Source: Chloroflexota bacterium (GTDB lineage: Bacteria; Chloroflexota; Anaerolineae; J102). Taken from it: 64,000 nucleotides of DNA. The DNA lies in contig JAKOVD010000032.1 in NCBI GenBank assembly GCA_029782215.1, forward strand, positions 248,001 to 312,000. Reading direction: 5' to 3'. The first letter of the stretch is position 1, and each line of letters begins with the position of its first letter. A program made the position numbers and the translations under genes. The notes beneath the pieces are model-generated. The model was not told where the DNA came from. It was given only the letters and a program-made list of their open reading frames with translations, and did no database searches. Positions 1 to 8,327 of this stretch are shown here, piece by piece.

Positions 1-2226
1 TGGCGACGCGGCGAGGATGCCGCCGTCCGCTGGCTCTGGCTGGCAGGATTGGTGCTCTTCCTGGGCGGTCAGGTCATCTGGCCGGCCATCCTGCGAGTTG
101 CGGGCCCTGAGGGCGAACGTTCGCCGCGATTCCGCTGGGTGCACGTCGTCATCCTGCTGGCTATCCTCGGCGCCGGCTTCTGGCTGCGTTTCAATCACCT
201 GGCAGTCATACCAAGCGATTTCCACGGCGACATGGCCTCGCACGGCCTGCAGGCACGGGAATGGCTGGCTATGGCCGAAAAGGTCATCTTCCGCGAAGGA
301 TGGGCCAACATCCCCATGAAGGCCTTCATCCCGGCAGCAATCTCGCTCAAGCTCTTCGGGAACGATCTTTTCGGTCTGAATATGAGCGCCGTCATCGACG
401 GCGTCTTGGTCCTGCTGGCGTTTTACCTTCTCGTCTGGCGCCTGTTTGACTCGCACCGGCTGGCGAGTTTGGCGACAGCGTTGCTCGCCATCAACATTCC
501 GCACATTCACTTCTCGCGCCTGGCCGAGTACATGGACCCGTGGCCGTTCATGTTCTTTGCCGTGTTCTTCATGGTCGACGGCTTGCGCGGACGGCGCCTG
601 CAGTCCCTGGCCTTGGCCGGTGTGCTGATGGGTTTCGGGCTGGAGATGTACTACTCAGCGCGCGTGATCGCACCGATCCTCATGGTGGCCCTTGTCTACC
701 TGCTTATCGTGCGCCGCCAATGGGTGACCTCGAACCGCTTCGGTCTGTTTCTGCTGGTCACCGGAATCCTGTTCGCATTGGGTCCCAGCCTGATCTACTT
801 CGCCCAGAACCGGGAGGCCTTCGTCGAGCGCAGCCGCGCCGTCTGGCTCTTCTATGAGCCCGTCATGACGCACCTGAAGGGCAAGTACCACGTGGAAACG
901 GCCTGGCAGGTGTTGGTGGAACAGACACGCATTTCCCTGTTGATGTTCAACCACTCGATCGACTCCAGCACTCAATTCGGGTTCCCACACCCGATGTTTT
1001 CGTCGCTGCTGTCGCCTTTGGTCCTGCTCGGTTTCGGCTACGGTGTGCGTCGCTGGCGGCACCCGGCACTTGGCCTGAACCTGATATGGCTGTCGCTCAT
1101 CCTCGTCATGGGTGGCATCCTGACCGGCGATGCACCCTTCTGGCCGCGTTTGATCGGCATCCTCCCCGCCGCCGCCGTCTTCGCCGCGTTGGTGCTGGAT
1201 AGGTTGTGGGCCACCATCGTCCAGGCCATCCCGACGCGGCGTCCGGAGACAGTGAATGCGGCGCTCGGCGTTGCCGCGCTGGCTTTGCTCGCCTATGCCG
1301 GCTGGCAGAACTGGCAGCTCTACTTCGATACAGTCCAGAACAACGCCAGGCCACAGGCCCGCATCGGCCGCTATCTCGCTTCGTTACCCCCGGAGATCGC
1401 AGCCTGTGACTTTGCTGACCCCTACGCCCTGGACATTCGCGAGACTGCTTTCCAGGCGTATCCGCGGGCGCTATTCGACATTCCCCGCGATGCACCGGAG
1501 GGCCTGATGGAACGCTGCCCTGGCCCGCCCTTGGTCTGGATTGTCTATCCAGCCTATCAGTCGCGTCTGGCCGATCTCGAGGCGCGTTGGCCCGGCGGCA
1601 CAGTCGAAGAGCATAAGGCCCAAGACGGAAACCTCGTGTTTACAAGCTACCTTGTGACCAGCGGAGTCCCCGGCAAAGCCGCCGGGGCCAGCCCGACCGC
1701 CACGGCCGTGCCGGCAGGCACCGCTGAGGAAACACCGTCCACTGGCCTAGTCACCGGCGATACCAGCACCGCCTACAACCCTGACGGCAGTACCTTCGTG
1801 CCCGAGGAGACCTTCCTCGGCAACACCAACAGCTCCACCTGGGCCATCTTCCTGGGCAACCGTGAGGTCACGGGAGGCAAGTTCAGCCTGTCGGTCGGGC
1901 CGGTGGGAGGCCACGACGCCGTCTACGACTACGTCGAGCTGATGGCTGCAAACGGCGACACCTTCCGCTTCGAGGCCGAAGACAGCGCCGTGACCACCGG
2001 CGACGTCTATGCTGGCAACGAAGGGGATGATGGACATTGGTGGCTACAGTCCTTCGATCCGTTCAGTGCACACCAGGCCCTCGTCGCTCAGAAAGCGGAG
2101 GCGGTGCCGGTGATTACGACCACGGCAAGCGTTCCCGACGGCGTGTATGCTGTGACGGTCGGCTCATTCACCGGCGACCCCGCCAACGGTCCGTTCGCCC
2201 TGGGGGTGCGCTGGCAGTCGCCCTAA
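1..2226 (+). CDS. GT39/ArnT-like membrane glycosyltransferase (5' end outside window)
   Basis: The frame is open from the first base, so the true start lies upstream; a TTG at 49 is only the first in-window candidate. The N-terminal two thirds is a polytopic membrane protein with about ten hydrophobic segments. The first periplasmic loop is acidic and follows a membrane helix (PSDFHGDMASHG), as in dolichyl-phosphate-mannose/ArnT-type (GT39, PMT) transferases, which move sugars from polyprenyl phosphates onto acceptors outside the membrane. After a Thr/Ala/Pro linker (about residue 560 of the in-window protein) there is a beta-rich C-terminal domain of about 160 residues with no recognised family, which may bind carbohydrate. 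Substrate unknown. The mre promoter starts about 70 bases downstream. Confidence 0.75.
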   Translation, partial: WRRGEDAAVRWLWLAGLVLFLGGQVIWPAILRVAGPEGERSPRFRWVHVVILLAILGAGFWLRFNHLAVIPSDFHGDMASHGLQAREWLAMAEKVIFREGWANIPMKAFIPAAISLKLFGNDLFGLNMSAVIDGVLVLLAFYLLVWRLFDSHRLASLATALLAINIPHIHFSRLAEYMDPWPFMFFAVFFMVDGLRGRRLQSLALAGVLMGFGLEMYYSARVIAPILMVALVYLLIVRRQWVTSNRFGLFLLVTGILFALGPSLIYFAQNREAFVERSRAVWLFYEPVMTHLKGKYHVETAWQVLVEQTRISLLMFNHSIDSSTQFGFPHPMFSSLLSPLVLLGFGYGVRRWRHPALGLNLIWLSLILVMGGILTGDAPFWPRLIGILPAAAVFAALVLDRLWATIVQAIPTRRPETVNAALGVAALALLAYAGWQNWQLYFDTVQNNARPQARIGRYLASLPPEIAACDFADPYALDIRETAFQAYPRALFDIPRDAPEGLMERCPGPPLVWIVYPAYQSRLADLEARWPGGTVEEHKAQDGNLVFTSYLVTSGVPGKAAGASPTATAVPAGTAEETPSTGLVTGDTSTAYNPDGSTFVPEETFLGNTNSSTWAIFLGNREVTGGKFSLSVGPVGGHDAVYDYVELMAANGDTFRFEAEDSAVTTGDVYAGNEGDDGHWWLQSFDPFSAHQALVAQKAEAVPVITTTASVPDGVYAVTVGSFTGDPANGPFALGVRWQSP

Positions 2227-2294
2227 CAAGGCATCTGCGCGAATGTGCACAAATCCAGGCGGGAACGCTCCACCCGAAAACGCCCGCGTCCGTA

Positions 2295-2324
2295 TTGCCC
2301 AAGGCGGAAGGCGGCGTATATAAT
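2295..2324 (+). promoter_or_regulatory. Promoter of the mreBCD-mrdA-rodA operon
   Basis: TTGCCC at 2295-2300, an 18-base spacer and a perfect TATAAT at 2319-2324. It sits 60 bases before the mreB start codon, and AGGAG at 2371-2375 supplies the ribosome binding site. The -35 matches the TTGCC type seen at other strong promoters in this window. Confidence 0.65.
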
Positions 2325-2384
2325 TAAAGGCCGTGCGCGGAACGAGATATTGTCCGCCCAGACGGCTACCAGGAGATTCACTGC

Positions 2385-3446
2385 GTGATCAATCCTCTCG
2401 ACTGGCTTCTTGGCCTCTTCTCACTCGATATCGGCGTTGACCTGGGCACAGCAAACACGCTGGTCAACGTACGCGGCCGCGGCATCGTCATCAATGAGCC
2501 CTCGGTTGTGGCCATCGAGCAAAAGAGCAAGAAGGTTCTCGCCATCGGCAGCGAGGCCAAAGAAATGGTTGGGCGCACGCCCGCCAACATCGTCGCCATC
2601 CGGCCCCTGCGCGATGGCGTGATCTCTGACTTCGATGTCACAGAGAAAATGCTGGAGTACTTCATCAGCAAGGTGCACGACAAGGTCTTCATGATCGTGC
2701 CCCGCCCCCGTGTCGTCGTGGGCTTGCCCTCAGGTGTCACCGAGGTGGAGAAGCGCGCCGTGTTTGACGCCACTATGAACGCCGGCGCCCGCGAAGCCTA
2801 CCTGATTGAAGAGCCCATGGCGGCTGCCCTTGGCGCCGGCCTGGACGTCACGAGCGCCAAGGGCAGCATGATCGTCGACATCGGTGGCGGCACCACCGAG
2901 GTGGCCGTCATCTCGCTCGGGGGCATCGTCGTCTCGCGTTCCGTGCGCGTCGCCGGCGACGAGATGGACGAAGATATCATCAATTACGCCAAACAGAAAT
3001 ACAATCTGCTCATCGGTGAGCGCATGGCCGAACAAGCGAAGATCGCCGCCGGCTCTGCCTATCCCTTGTCTGAAGAGATTCTCTTCCCGCTGCGCGGCCG
3101 CAACCTCATCACAGGGCTTCCCGAGGAGGTAGAGGTCAGTTCAGTCGAGATCCGAGAGGCGCTGAGCAATTCTGTCAACATCATCGTGGATACGGTAAAG
3201 AGCGCCCTTGACGAGACCCCGCCCGAGCTGATCGCCGACCTGATGTCAGACGGCATCGCCCTGGCCGGCGGCGGCGCCCTTCTGCGCGGCCTGGCCGAGC
3301 GCCTGAACGACGAAAGCCGCATGAAGGTCTACGTCGCCACTGAGGCCATGAGTTGTGTCGCCAAGGGCGCCGAAGCAGTGCTTGAGAATATCGATGTCCT
3401 ACGCAAAGTCCTGGCCAGCATGGACCGGGGCAGCACCCTGCATTGA
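2385..3446 (+). CDS. mreB: Rod shape-determining actin homologue MreB
   Basis: A 353-residue protein of normal MreB length with the actin-fold ATPase signatures: phosphate-1 loop IGVDLGTANTLV near the N-terminus, phosphate-2 loop DIGGGTTEVAV around residue 165, and a GGGALLRGL adenosine motif near the C-terminus. MreB forms membrane-associated filaments that position the elongasome for lateral peptidoglycan synthesis. The start is GTG with AGGAG nine bases upstream. First gene of a five-gene elongation operon. Presence of the whole set suggests a rod or filament-forming cell with a peptidoglycan wall. Confidence 0.97.
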   Translation: MINPLDWLLGLFSLDIGVDLGTANTLVNVRGRGIVINEPSVVAIEQKSKKVLAIGSEAKEMVGRTPANIVAIRPLRDGVISDFDVTEKMLEYFISKVHDKVFMIVPRPRVVVGLPSGVTEVEKRAVFDATMNAGAREAYLIEEPMAAALGAGLDVTSAKGSMIVDIGGGTTEVAVISLGGIVVSRSVRVAGDEMDEDIINYAKQKYNLLIGERMAEQAKIAAGSAYPLSEEILFPLRGRNLITGLPEEVEVSSVEIREALSNSVNIIVDTVKSALDETPPELIADLMSDGIALAGGGALLRGLAERLNDESRMKVYVATEAMSCVAKGAEAVLENIDVLRKVLASMDRGSTLH

Positions 3447-3447
3447 C

Positions 3448-3467
3448 AGGCGGCGTTAGCGCCGCCT
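3448..3467 (+). other. Hairpin directly after mreB
   Basis: Perfect inverted repeat AGGCGGCG/CGCCGCCT around a four-base loop, starting one base after the mreB stop codon. No T-tract follows, so it is unlikely to stop transcription outright. It could stabilise the mreB message or partly uncouple it from mreC, which would fit the higher MreB dosage usual in rod-shaped bacteria. Confidence 0.45.
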
Positions 3468-3538
3468 GGTAGGGCGTCTCCTCCTGCGTCGTTGGTCTTT
3501 GTCATACTCCGGCCGGCCAGACCGGCCCCCCCAAAAAC

Positions 3539-4471
3539 ATGCGCCGTCTTCGTCTACGCCCTCTCATCCTGCTCGCAGTGATTGTGGGGGCGTTTGCGAT
3601 CATGGTGCTTGACACTATGGGCTTCCTGTCGCCGGTCGACAACGTCATCCATACGTCGATGGCCCCCCTCACGACCTTGTTCGCCGAGGTGCGCACGGCC
3701 GCCGGTGAGGTCGTCAGCACAGCTCGTGACCTCCGCACCCTGCGCCAGCGCAACAATGAATTGGAGGCTCTGGTTGAACGGTTGACCGTCGAGAACCTGC
3801 AGCTCTCCGAGGTCGTGACCGAGAACGAGAAACTGCGTTCCTTCTTCAGCTTTGCGCAGACCAACCCCACCTATGACTTCCGTGGGGGCCAGGTGGTGGC
3901 ACGTGTCATCGGCGACAGCGCCAGCGCCTACAGCGATATCATCCAGATCGACTTGGGCGAGCAGCACGGCATCCAGCGCGGGATGCCGGTCGTGACGGAC
4001 CGCGGCTTCGTGGGCCGGATCGTCCATGTCTATCCCCAGAGCAGCGAGGTTCTCCTGCTCACCGACCCCAACAGCTCAATCAACGTCATGACACAGGCCT
4101 CGCGGGCGCCCGGCAGCCTGACCGGACGACCGGGACAGCTTCCCCTGATGAACTTCATCCCTCCTGATATCGACATCAGCGTGGGTGAAATCGTGATGAC
4201 GTCGGGCCTGGGGGGCGCGTTTCCCAAGGGCCTGGTGGTTGGGCAGGTGGTTGACGTGCTCAAGAACGACGACCGCATGTTCCAGCAAGCCGTGATCCGC
4301 CCCACTGTTGACTTCAGCAGGCTCGAGCTCGTGCTTGTCATCACCAACTTCCAGCCTGATACTACACTTGGCGCTGCAACCACCGCGCCTGCTGCCACTG
4401 TGACGCCGGCCTCTACGCCGGCAACAGGCAGTGCGCAGGCCAACGACGTCGTCCCCACACCTTCCCGTTAA
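3539..4471 (+). CDS. mreC: Rod shape-determining protein MreC
   Basis: A 310-residue bitopic protein. One N-terminal membrane helix (about residues 8-28) is followed by a coiled coil (about 50-103, rich in E/L/R) and the beta-barrel MreC core (about 115-270, including GQVVARVIGD and GLGGAFPKGLVVGQV). The tail is a Thr/Ala/Pro-rich low-complexity stretch. MreC links cytoplasmic MreB to PBP2 outside the membrane. No Shine-Dalgarno is seen before the ATG. Lies between mreB and mreD. Confidence 0.93.
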   Translation: MRRLRLRPLILLAVIVGAFAIMVLDTMGFLSPVDNVIHTSMAPLTTLFAEVRTAAGEVVSTARDLRTLRQRNNELEALVERLTVENLQLSEVVTENEKLRSFFSFAQTNPTYDFRGGQVVARVIGDSASAYSDIIQIDLGEQHGIQRGMPVVTDRGFVGRIVHVYPQSSEVLLLTDPNSSINVMTQASRAPGSLTGRPGQLPLMNFIPPDIDISVGEIVMTSGLGGAFPKGLVVGQVVDVLKNDDRMFQQAVIRPTVDFSRLELVLVITNFQPDTTLGAATTAPAATVTPASTPATGSAQANDVVPTPSR

Positions 4472-4481
4472 CCGGCCTCCC

Positions 4482-4979
4482 GTGTCAGCTCTACTCGTTA
4501 TCCTGCCGCTCGCCCTCGTACTGGTAGCCATTCAGGCCACCCTCATGCAGCCTTTCTCGTTGGCAGGCGGCCATCCCGACGTTGTGTTGGTCGGCCTTGC
4601 CCTGCTCACCATCGAGTTCGGTCGCGAGAGCGCCCTGATCCCAGCCCTGATCATCGCTCCCTTCTACGATGCCGCCTCGGGCTTCCCGATCGGCACCTCG
4701 ATTCTGCCCTTCGCCGCCGTCGTCTACCTGGCAGGTATCGGTGAAAGGACCCTCTTCGGCGCGCGCCTGGGTTGGCCGCTGTTTATGGCCTTCATTGCCA
4801 CGATCGTTGCCGGACTGATCACCGCAGTTGAACTCGCTCTGCTCGGCTGGAACCTGCCGTGGACGGCCACGGTGCTGCGCGTCATCCTGCCAAGCGCCCT
4901 CCTCAATGGCGTGCTCATGCTGCTGATGTACCTTCCGACCGAATACCTGCGCGAACGTCGGGTCCTGCATCTGAGCTAA
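4482..4979 (+). CDS. mreD: Rod shape-determining membrane protein MreD
   Basis: About 165 residues, almost all hydrophobic, with five predicted membrane helices. MreD is poorly conserved in sequence, so the call rests on size, topology and position between mreC and mrdA. A GTG at 4482 was chosen because the product then begins directly with the first helix (SALLVILPLALVL), 10 bases after the mreC stop. A GTG at 4431 would give a 17-residue longer product overlapping mreC. Confidence 0.85.
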   Translation: MSALLVILPLALVLVAIQATLMQPFSLAGGHPDVVLVGLALLTIEFGRESALIPALIIAPFYDAASGFPIGTSILPFAAVVYLAGIGERTLFGARLGWPLFMAFIATIVAGLITAVELALLGWNLPWTATVLRVILPSALLNGVLMLLMYLPTEYLRERRVLHLS

Positions 4980-5004
4980 CCGCAGCCGTACCCTTCCTGC
5001 TACC

Positions 5005-7173
5005 ATGTCGTCCTCCCGTCGCTCCGACTCCACAACACGCATTCTCGTTCTGCGTGTCCTGACCGTCGTCGTCTTTGCGGCCCTGATTGCCCAACTGGCG
5101 CTGATGCAGTTCGTCCAGGGGGCCAACTACCAGCTTAGCGCCATGCGCAATCGCGTGCGCACCGTGCTTACCGAAGGCGAACGCGGTGTCATTTACGACC
5201 GTGATGGCCGTATCCTGGCCCGCAACACGGCCCGCTTCAATGTGGCGGTGGTGCCCGCCAATTTGCCCGATGACCCAGACCCGAAGGTAGCCTCTGCCAA
5301 GCGGCGAGCGATCTACGCCCACGTCAATGAGGTGATCGAAGAAGCCCTGGTCGAGTATGACGCAGGCCGGCTGAAACTGCCTACGCCACTCCCCGGTGGC
5401 ACAGCCGCCATCACGATCACGGAAGGGATGACCGCCTCTGTGGCGCTGACGCCGACAAAACCGCTTTCCGGGACACATCCTGCGGCGCTGTCTGCTCCCT
5501 ACTTCGTGGGCAAGGACATTCCACCGGCGCCGCACTTGCTGACCGTCGACGAGATCGACAGCCTGGTCAACCAGCGCGAGCTGGGCAGCGCCTTCCAGCC
5601 GGTGGTCATTGCCGAGAATCTGCCTTCGGCGGTGGCCATGCACATCGAAGAGCAGCGGTACCAGCTACAAGGCATTGAGCTGATGCTGCGCTCAACGCGA
5701 TCGTATCCGTCCGGAGCCACCACGGGCGACATCATCGGCTACATGGGGCCGATCCCCGAAGAGGCCCAGACCCTCTACGAGGAGAAGAACTACGAGCCTG
5801 ATGCGTGGGTGGGTTGGTCCGGCCTGGAATTCACGTTTGAAGACGCCCTGCGCGGCCAGCCGGGGCGCCGCGTCATCGAGGTGGATGTCAACGGTCGCGA
5901 GCGCAACGTCATCGGCGAGGTGACGCCCCCCCAGCCAGGGCAGAATCTGATCCTGAGCCTGGACCTGGAGCTGCAGGAGGCGATGCGTGACGCTCTGGTG
6001 CGGGGCATCGACCCGAAGCGGAGTGAGAGCGCCGTGGCGATCGCTCTGGACCCGCGCAACGGCCAGATCCGGGGCATGGTAAGCCTGCCAACCTACGACA
6101 ACAACGTCTTCGCCGACGGCATCACTCCTGAGGAGTACAAGTCCATCGCCGACGCCAAGGGCGAGCCCCTGCTCAACCATGCGATCGGCGGCATCTACGC
6201 GCCAGGTTCGACGTTCAAGATGGTGGCGGCATCGGCAGGCTTGCAGGAGAAGGTCATCTCGCCGAATACCCTGCTGAGCGATCCAGGCATCATCTACCTC
6301 CCCAACCGCAATTTCCCCAACGACCCCAACCTGGCGCAGCCTTTCGTGTGCTGGATCTACAAGCTGGGCGGCGCTCATGGCGACATCAACGTCCGCGAGG
6401 CCCTGGGCGAATCGTGTGACGTCTTCTTCTACAAGTTGGGTGGCGGTTGGTACGCCAACAACTTCGAAGGTCTTGGCGTTGAACGCTTGGCCGATTACGC
6501 GCGGCGGTATGGATTCGGCGAGCTCACGGGCATCGATCTTCCTGGCGAAAGCACGGGGCTGATTCCGACCGACAAATGGAAGCGCGTCACTAAGGGCGAG
6601 CGCTGGGTCACCGGTGATACGTACAATATGGCCATCGGGCAGGGCGACGTGTTGGTCACCCCGCTACAGCTCACGATGATGACCGCGGCAGTCGCCAACG
6701 GCGGCAAGCTCTACCGTCCGCAGTTGGTCGCCGCCGTCACCGACGCCAACAACCATCTGGTCGAGCTTAAGCCACCCGACCTACGCCGTGACGTCGGCGT
6801 CACCGATAAGAATCTTGCCTACGTCCGCGAGGGCATGTGGATGGCCGTCAATTGGTCGCACGGCACAGCGCGCAATGCTGCCGTCCCCGGTGTGACTGTG
6901 GCGGGAAAGACCGGCACGGCGGAGTTTTTCGACCCAGACATCCCGCGCGATGACAAGGGCAATTTGCCTACCCATGCCTGGTTCACAGCCTTCGCCCCCT
7001 ACGAAGCGCCCGAAATCGCCGTGACCGTCTTTGTCTACAACGGCGGCGAGGGTTCTGCGGTCGCGGTGCCGATTGCCCAGGAGATCCTGCGCACCTACTT
7101 CGATCTCAAGAAGCGCGATGCCGCTGCGGGCAGCCATTCGGTGCTCGACCAATTGGAGGCTCCGGCGCCATGA
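5005..7173 (+). CDS. mrdA: Penicillin-binding protein 2, elongasome transpeptidase
   Basis: A 722-residue class B PBP: short cytoplasmic tail, one membrane helix (about residues 12-35), dimerisation domain and transpeptidase domain. Catalytic motifs are complete: S402-T-F-K405 with the acylated serine, S470-C-D472 in the PBP2-type form of SxN, and K635-T-G. It cross-links nascent peptidoglycan during elongation together with the RodA polymerase, whose gene overlaps this one by four bases (ATGA). The overlap implies translational coupling of the two partners. Confidence 0.96.
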   Translation: MSSSRRSDSTTRILVLRVLTVVVFAALIAQLALMQFVQGANYQLSAMRNRVRTVLTEGERGVIYDRDGRILARNTARFNVAVVPANLPDDPDPKVASAKRRAIYAHVNEVIEEALVEYDAGRLKLPTPLPGGTAAITITEGMTASVALTPTKPLSGTHPAALSAPYFVGKDIPPAPHLLTVDEIDSLVNQRELGSAFQPVVIAENLPSAVAMHIEEQRYQLQGIELMLRSTRSYPSGATTGDIIGYMGPIPEEAQTLYEEKNYEPDAWVGWSGLEFTFEDALRGQPGRRVIEVDVNGRERNVIGEVTPPQPGQNLILSLDLELQEAMRDALVRGIDPKRSESAVAIALDPRNGQIRGMVSLPTYDNNVFADGITPEEYKSIADAKGEPLLNHAIGGIYAPGSTFKMVAASAGLQEKVISPNTLLSDPGIIYLPNRNFPNDPNLAQPFVCWIYKLGGAHGDINVREALGESCDVFFYKLGGGWYANNFEGLGVERLADYARRYGFGELTGIDLPGESTGLIPTDKWKRVTKGERWVTGDTYNMAIGQGDVLVTPLQLTMMTAAVANGGKLYRPQLVAAVTDANNHLVELKPPDLRRDVGVTDKNLAYVREGMWMAVNWSHGTARNAAVPGVTVAGKTGTAEFFDPDIPRDDKGNLPTHAWFTAFAPYEAPEIAVTVFVYNGGEGSAVAVPIAQEILRTYFDLKKRDAAAGSHSVLDQLEAPAP

Positions 7174-8270
7174 CCATCCCGCGAAGCTGGCGCAGTTTTG
7201 ACTGGCTGCTACTGGCGGCAGTCCTGCTGTTGAGCATCTTCGGCATTGCCATGATTTCCAGCGCCGTCAAAGGAGATCCTGAGCTGGTGAACTACCCCCA
7301 GCGCCAGATCTGGTATCTGCTGGCGGGGATCATCCTGCTCTTCCTGCTGGCGGCATCTGACTACCACGTCCTGGGCACGCTGACGATCCCGATCTACTTC
7401 ATCGTCATCGCTCTATTGGCCTTGGTCGGCCTGTTGGGGCAGCGCATCTTCGGCGCCAAGAGCTGGATCGAGGTCTTCGGGCTTTTCCCCATCCAGCCGT
7501 CCGAATTGGCCAAGGTGGCACTGGCGCTGGCGCTGGCCAAGTACCTGGCCGACCACATCGAGAGCATGAACCGCCTGTCCACCGTCCTGATCGCGCTGGC
7601 CATTGCCGCGCCGCTCCTGGTGCTGGTCTACGTCGAGCCCGACCTGGGCACGGCGGTCGTGCTGGCGGTCGAGGTGGGTTTCATCCTGATTGCCGCCGGC
7701 CTGCGTCTTTGGCATCTCCTGCTGGGCGCCATAGCCTTTGCCGCGGCCGCCCCGATGTTCTGGAGCGTGCTGCAGGGCCACCAACGCACGCGTCTCCGGA
7801 TCTTCCTGGATCCGACCTCCGACCCGGACAGCTACTTCAACGTCAAACAGGCGCTGGTCAGCGTCGGCTCGGGCGGCCTGCTGGGCAAGGGCTTCGGAGA
7901 GGGCACGCAAAGCCAGCTTCACTTCCTGCGCGTTCGCCACACGGACTTCATCTTCTCCGTGGTCGCCGAAGAACTGGGTTTCGTCGGCGCCGTGCTGCTC
8001 ATCCTACTGCTCTTCTTCGTCATCATGCGGCTGTGGCGAATTGCCGGACAGTCCCGCGACCCCTTTGGACGGCTGCTGGTAACCGCAGTCGCCGGTGTCA
8101 TCCTCTTCCAGACGGTGATCAACGTGGGCATGAACATGGCCCTGGTGCCTGTCACCGGTCTGCCGCTCCCCTTTATCAGCTACGGCGGCAACGCCATGTT
8201 ATCCCTTTTTCTGTTTGTCGGCATCGCACAGAGTGTTGCCATGCGCAAGAAGAAAGCCGACTATAGTTAG
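7170..8270 (+). CDS. rodA: RodA, SEDS peptidoglycan glycosyltransferase
   Basis: A 366-residue SEDS-family integral membrane protein with about ten helices. The long extracellular loop with DPTSDPDSYFNVKQALVSVG and the C-terminal PLPFISYGGNAML motif are characteristic of RodA/FtsW. It polymerises glycan strands from lipid II. Last gene of the mre operon, coupled to mrdA by a four-base overlap. Co-location with mreBCD and PBP2 favours RodA over FtsW. Confidence 0.95.
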   Translation: MTIPRSWRSFDWLLLAAVLLLSIFGIAMISSAVKGDPELVNYPQRQIWYLLAGIILLFLLAASDYHVLGTLTIPIYFIVIALLALVGLLGQRIFGAKSWIEVFGLFPIQPSELAKVALALALAKYLADHIESMNRLSTVLIALAIAAPLLVLVYVEPDLGTAVVLAVEVGFILIAAGLRLWHLLLGAIAFAAAAPMFWSVLQGHQRTRLRIFLDPTSDPDSYFNVKQALVSVGSGGLLGKGFGEGTQSQLHFLRVRHTDFIFSVVAEELGFVGAVLLILLLFFVIMRLWRIAGQSRDPFGRLLVTAVAGVILFQTVINVGMNMALVPVTGLPLPFISYGGNAMLSLFLFVGIAQSVAMRKKKADYS

Positions 8271-8327
8271 CTCTCTTTCAGGCCTTCCGCTTGTGCGGGA
8301 CCCCATGCACTCCATACTGGAATCATC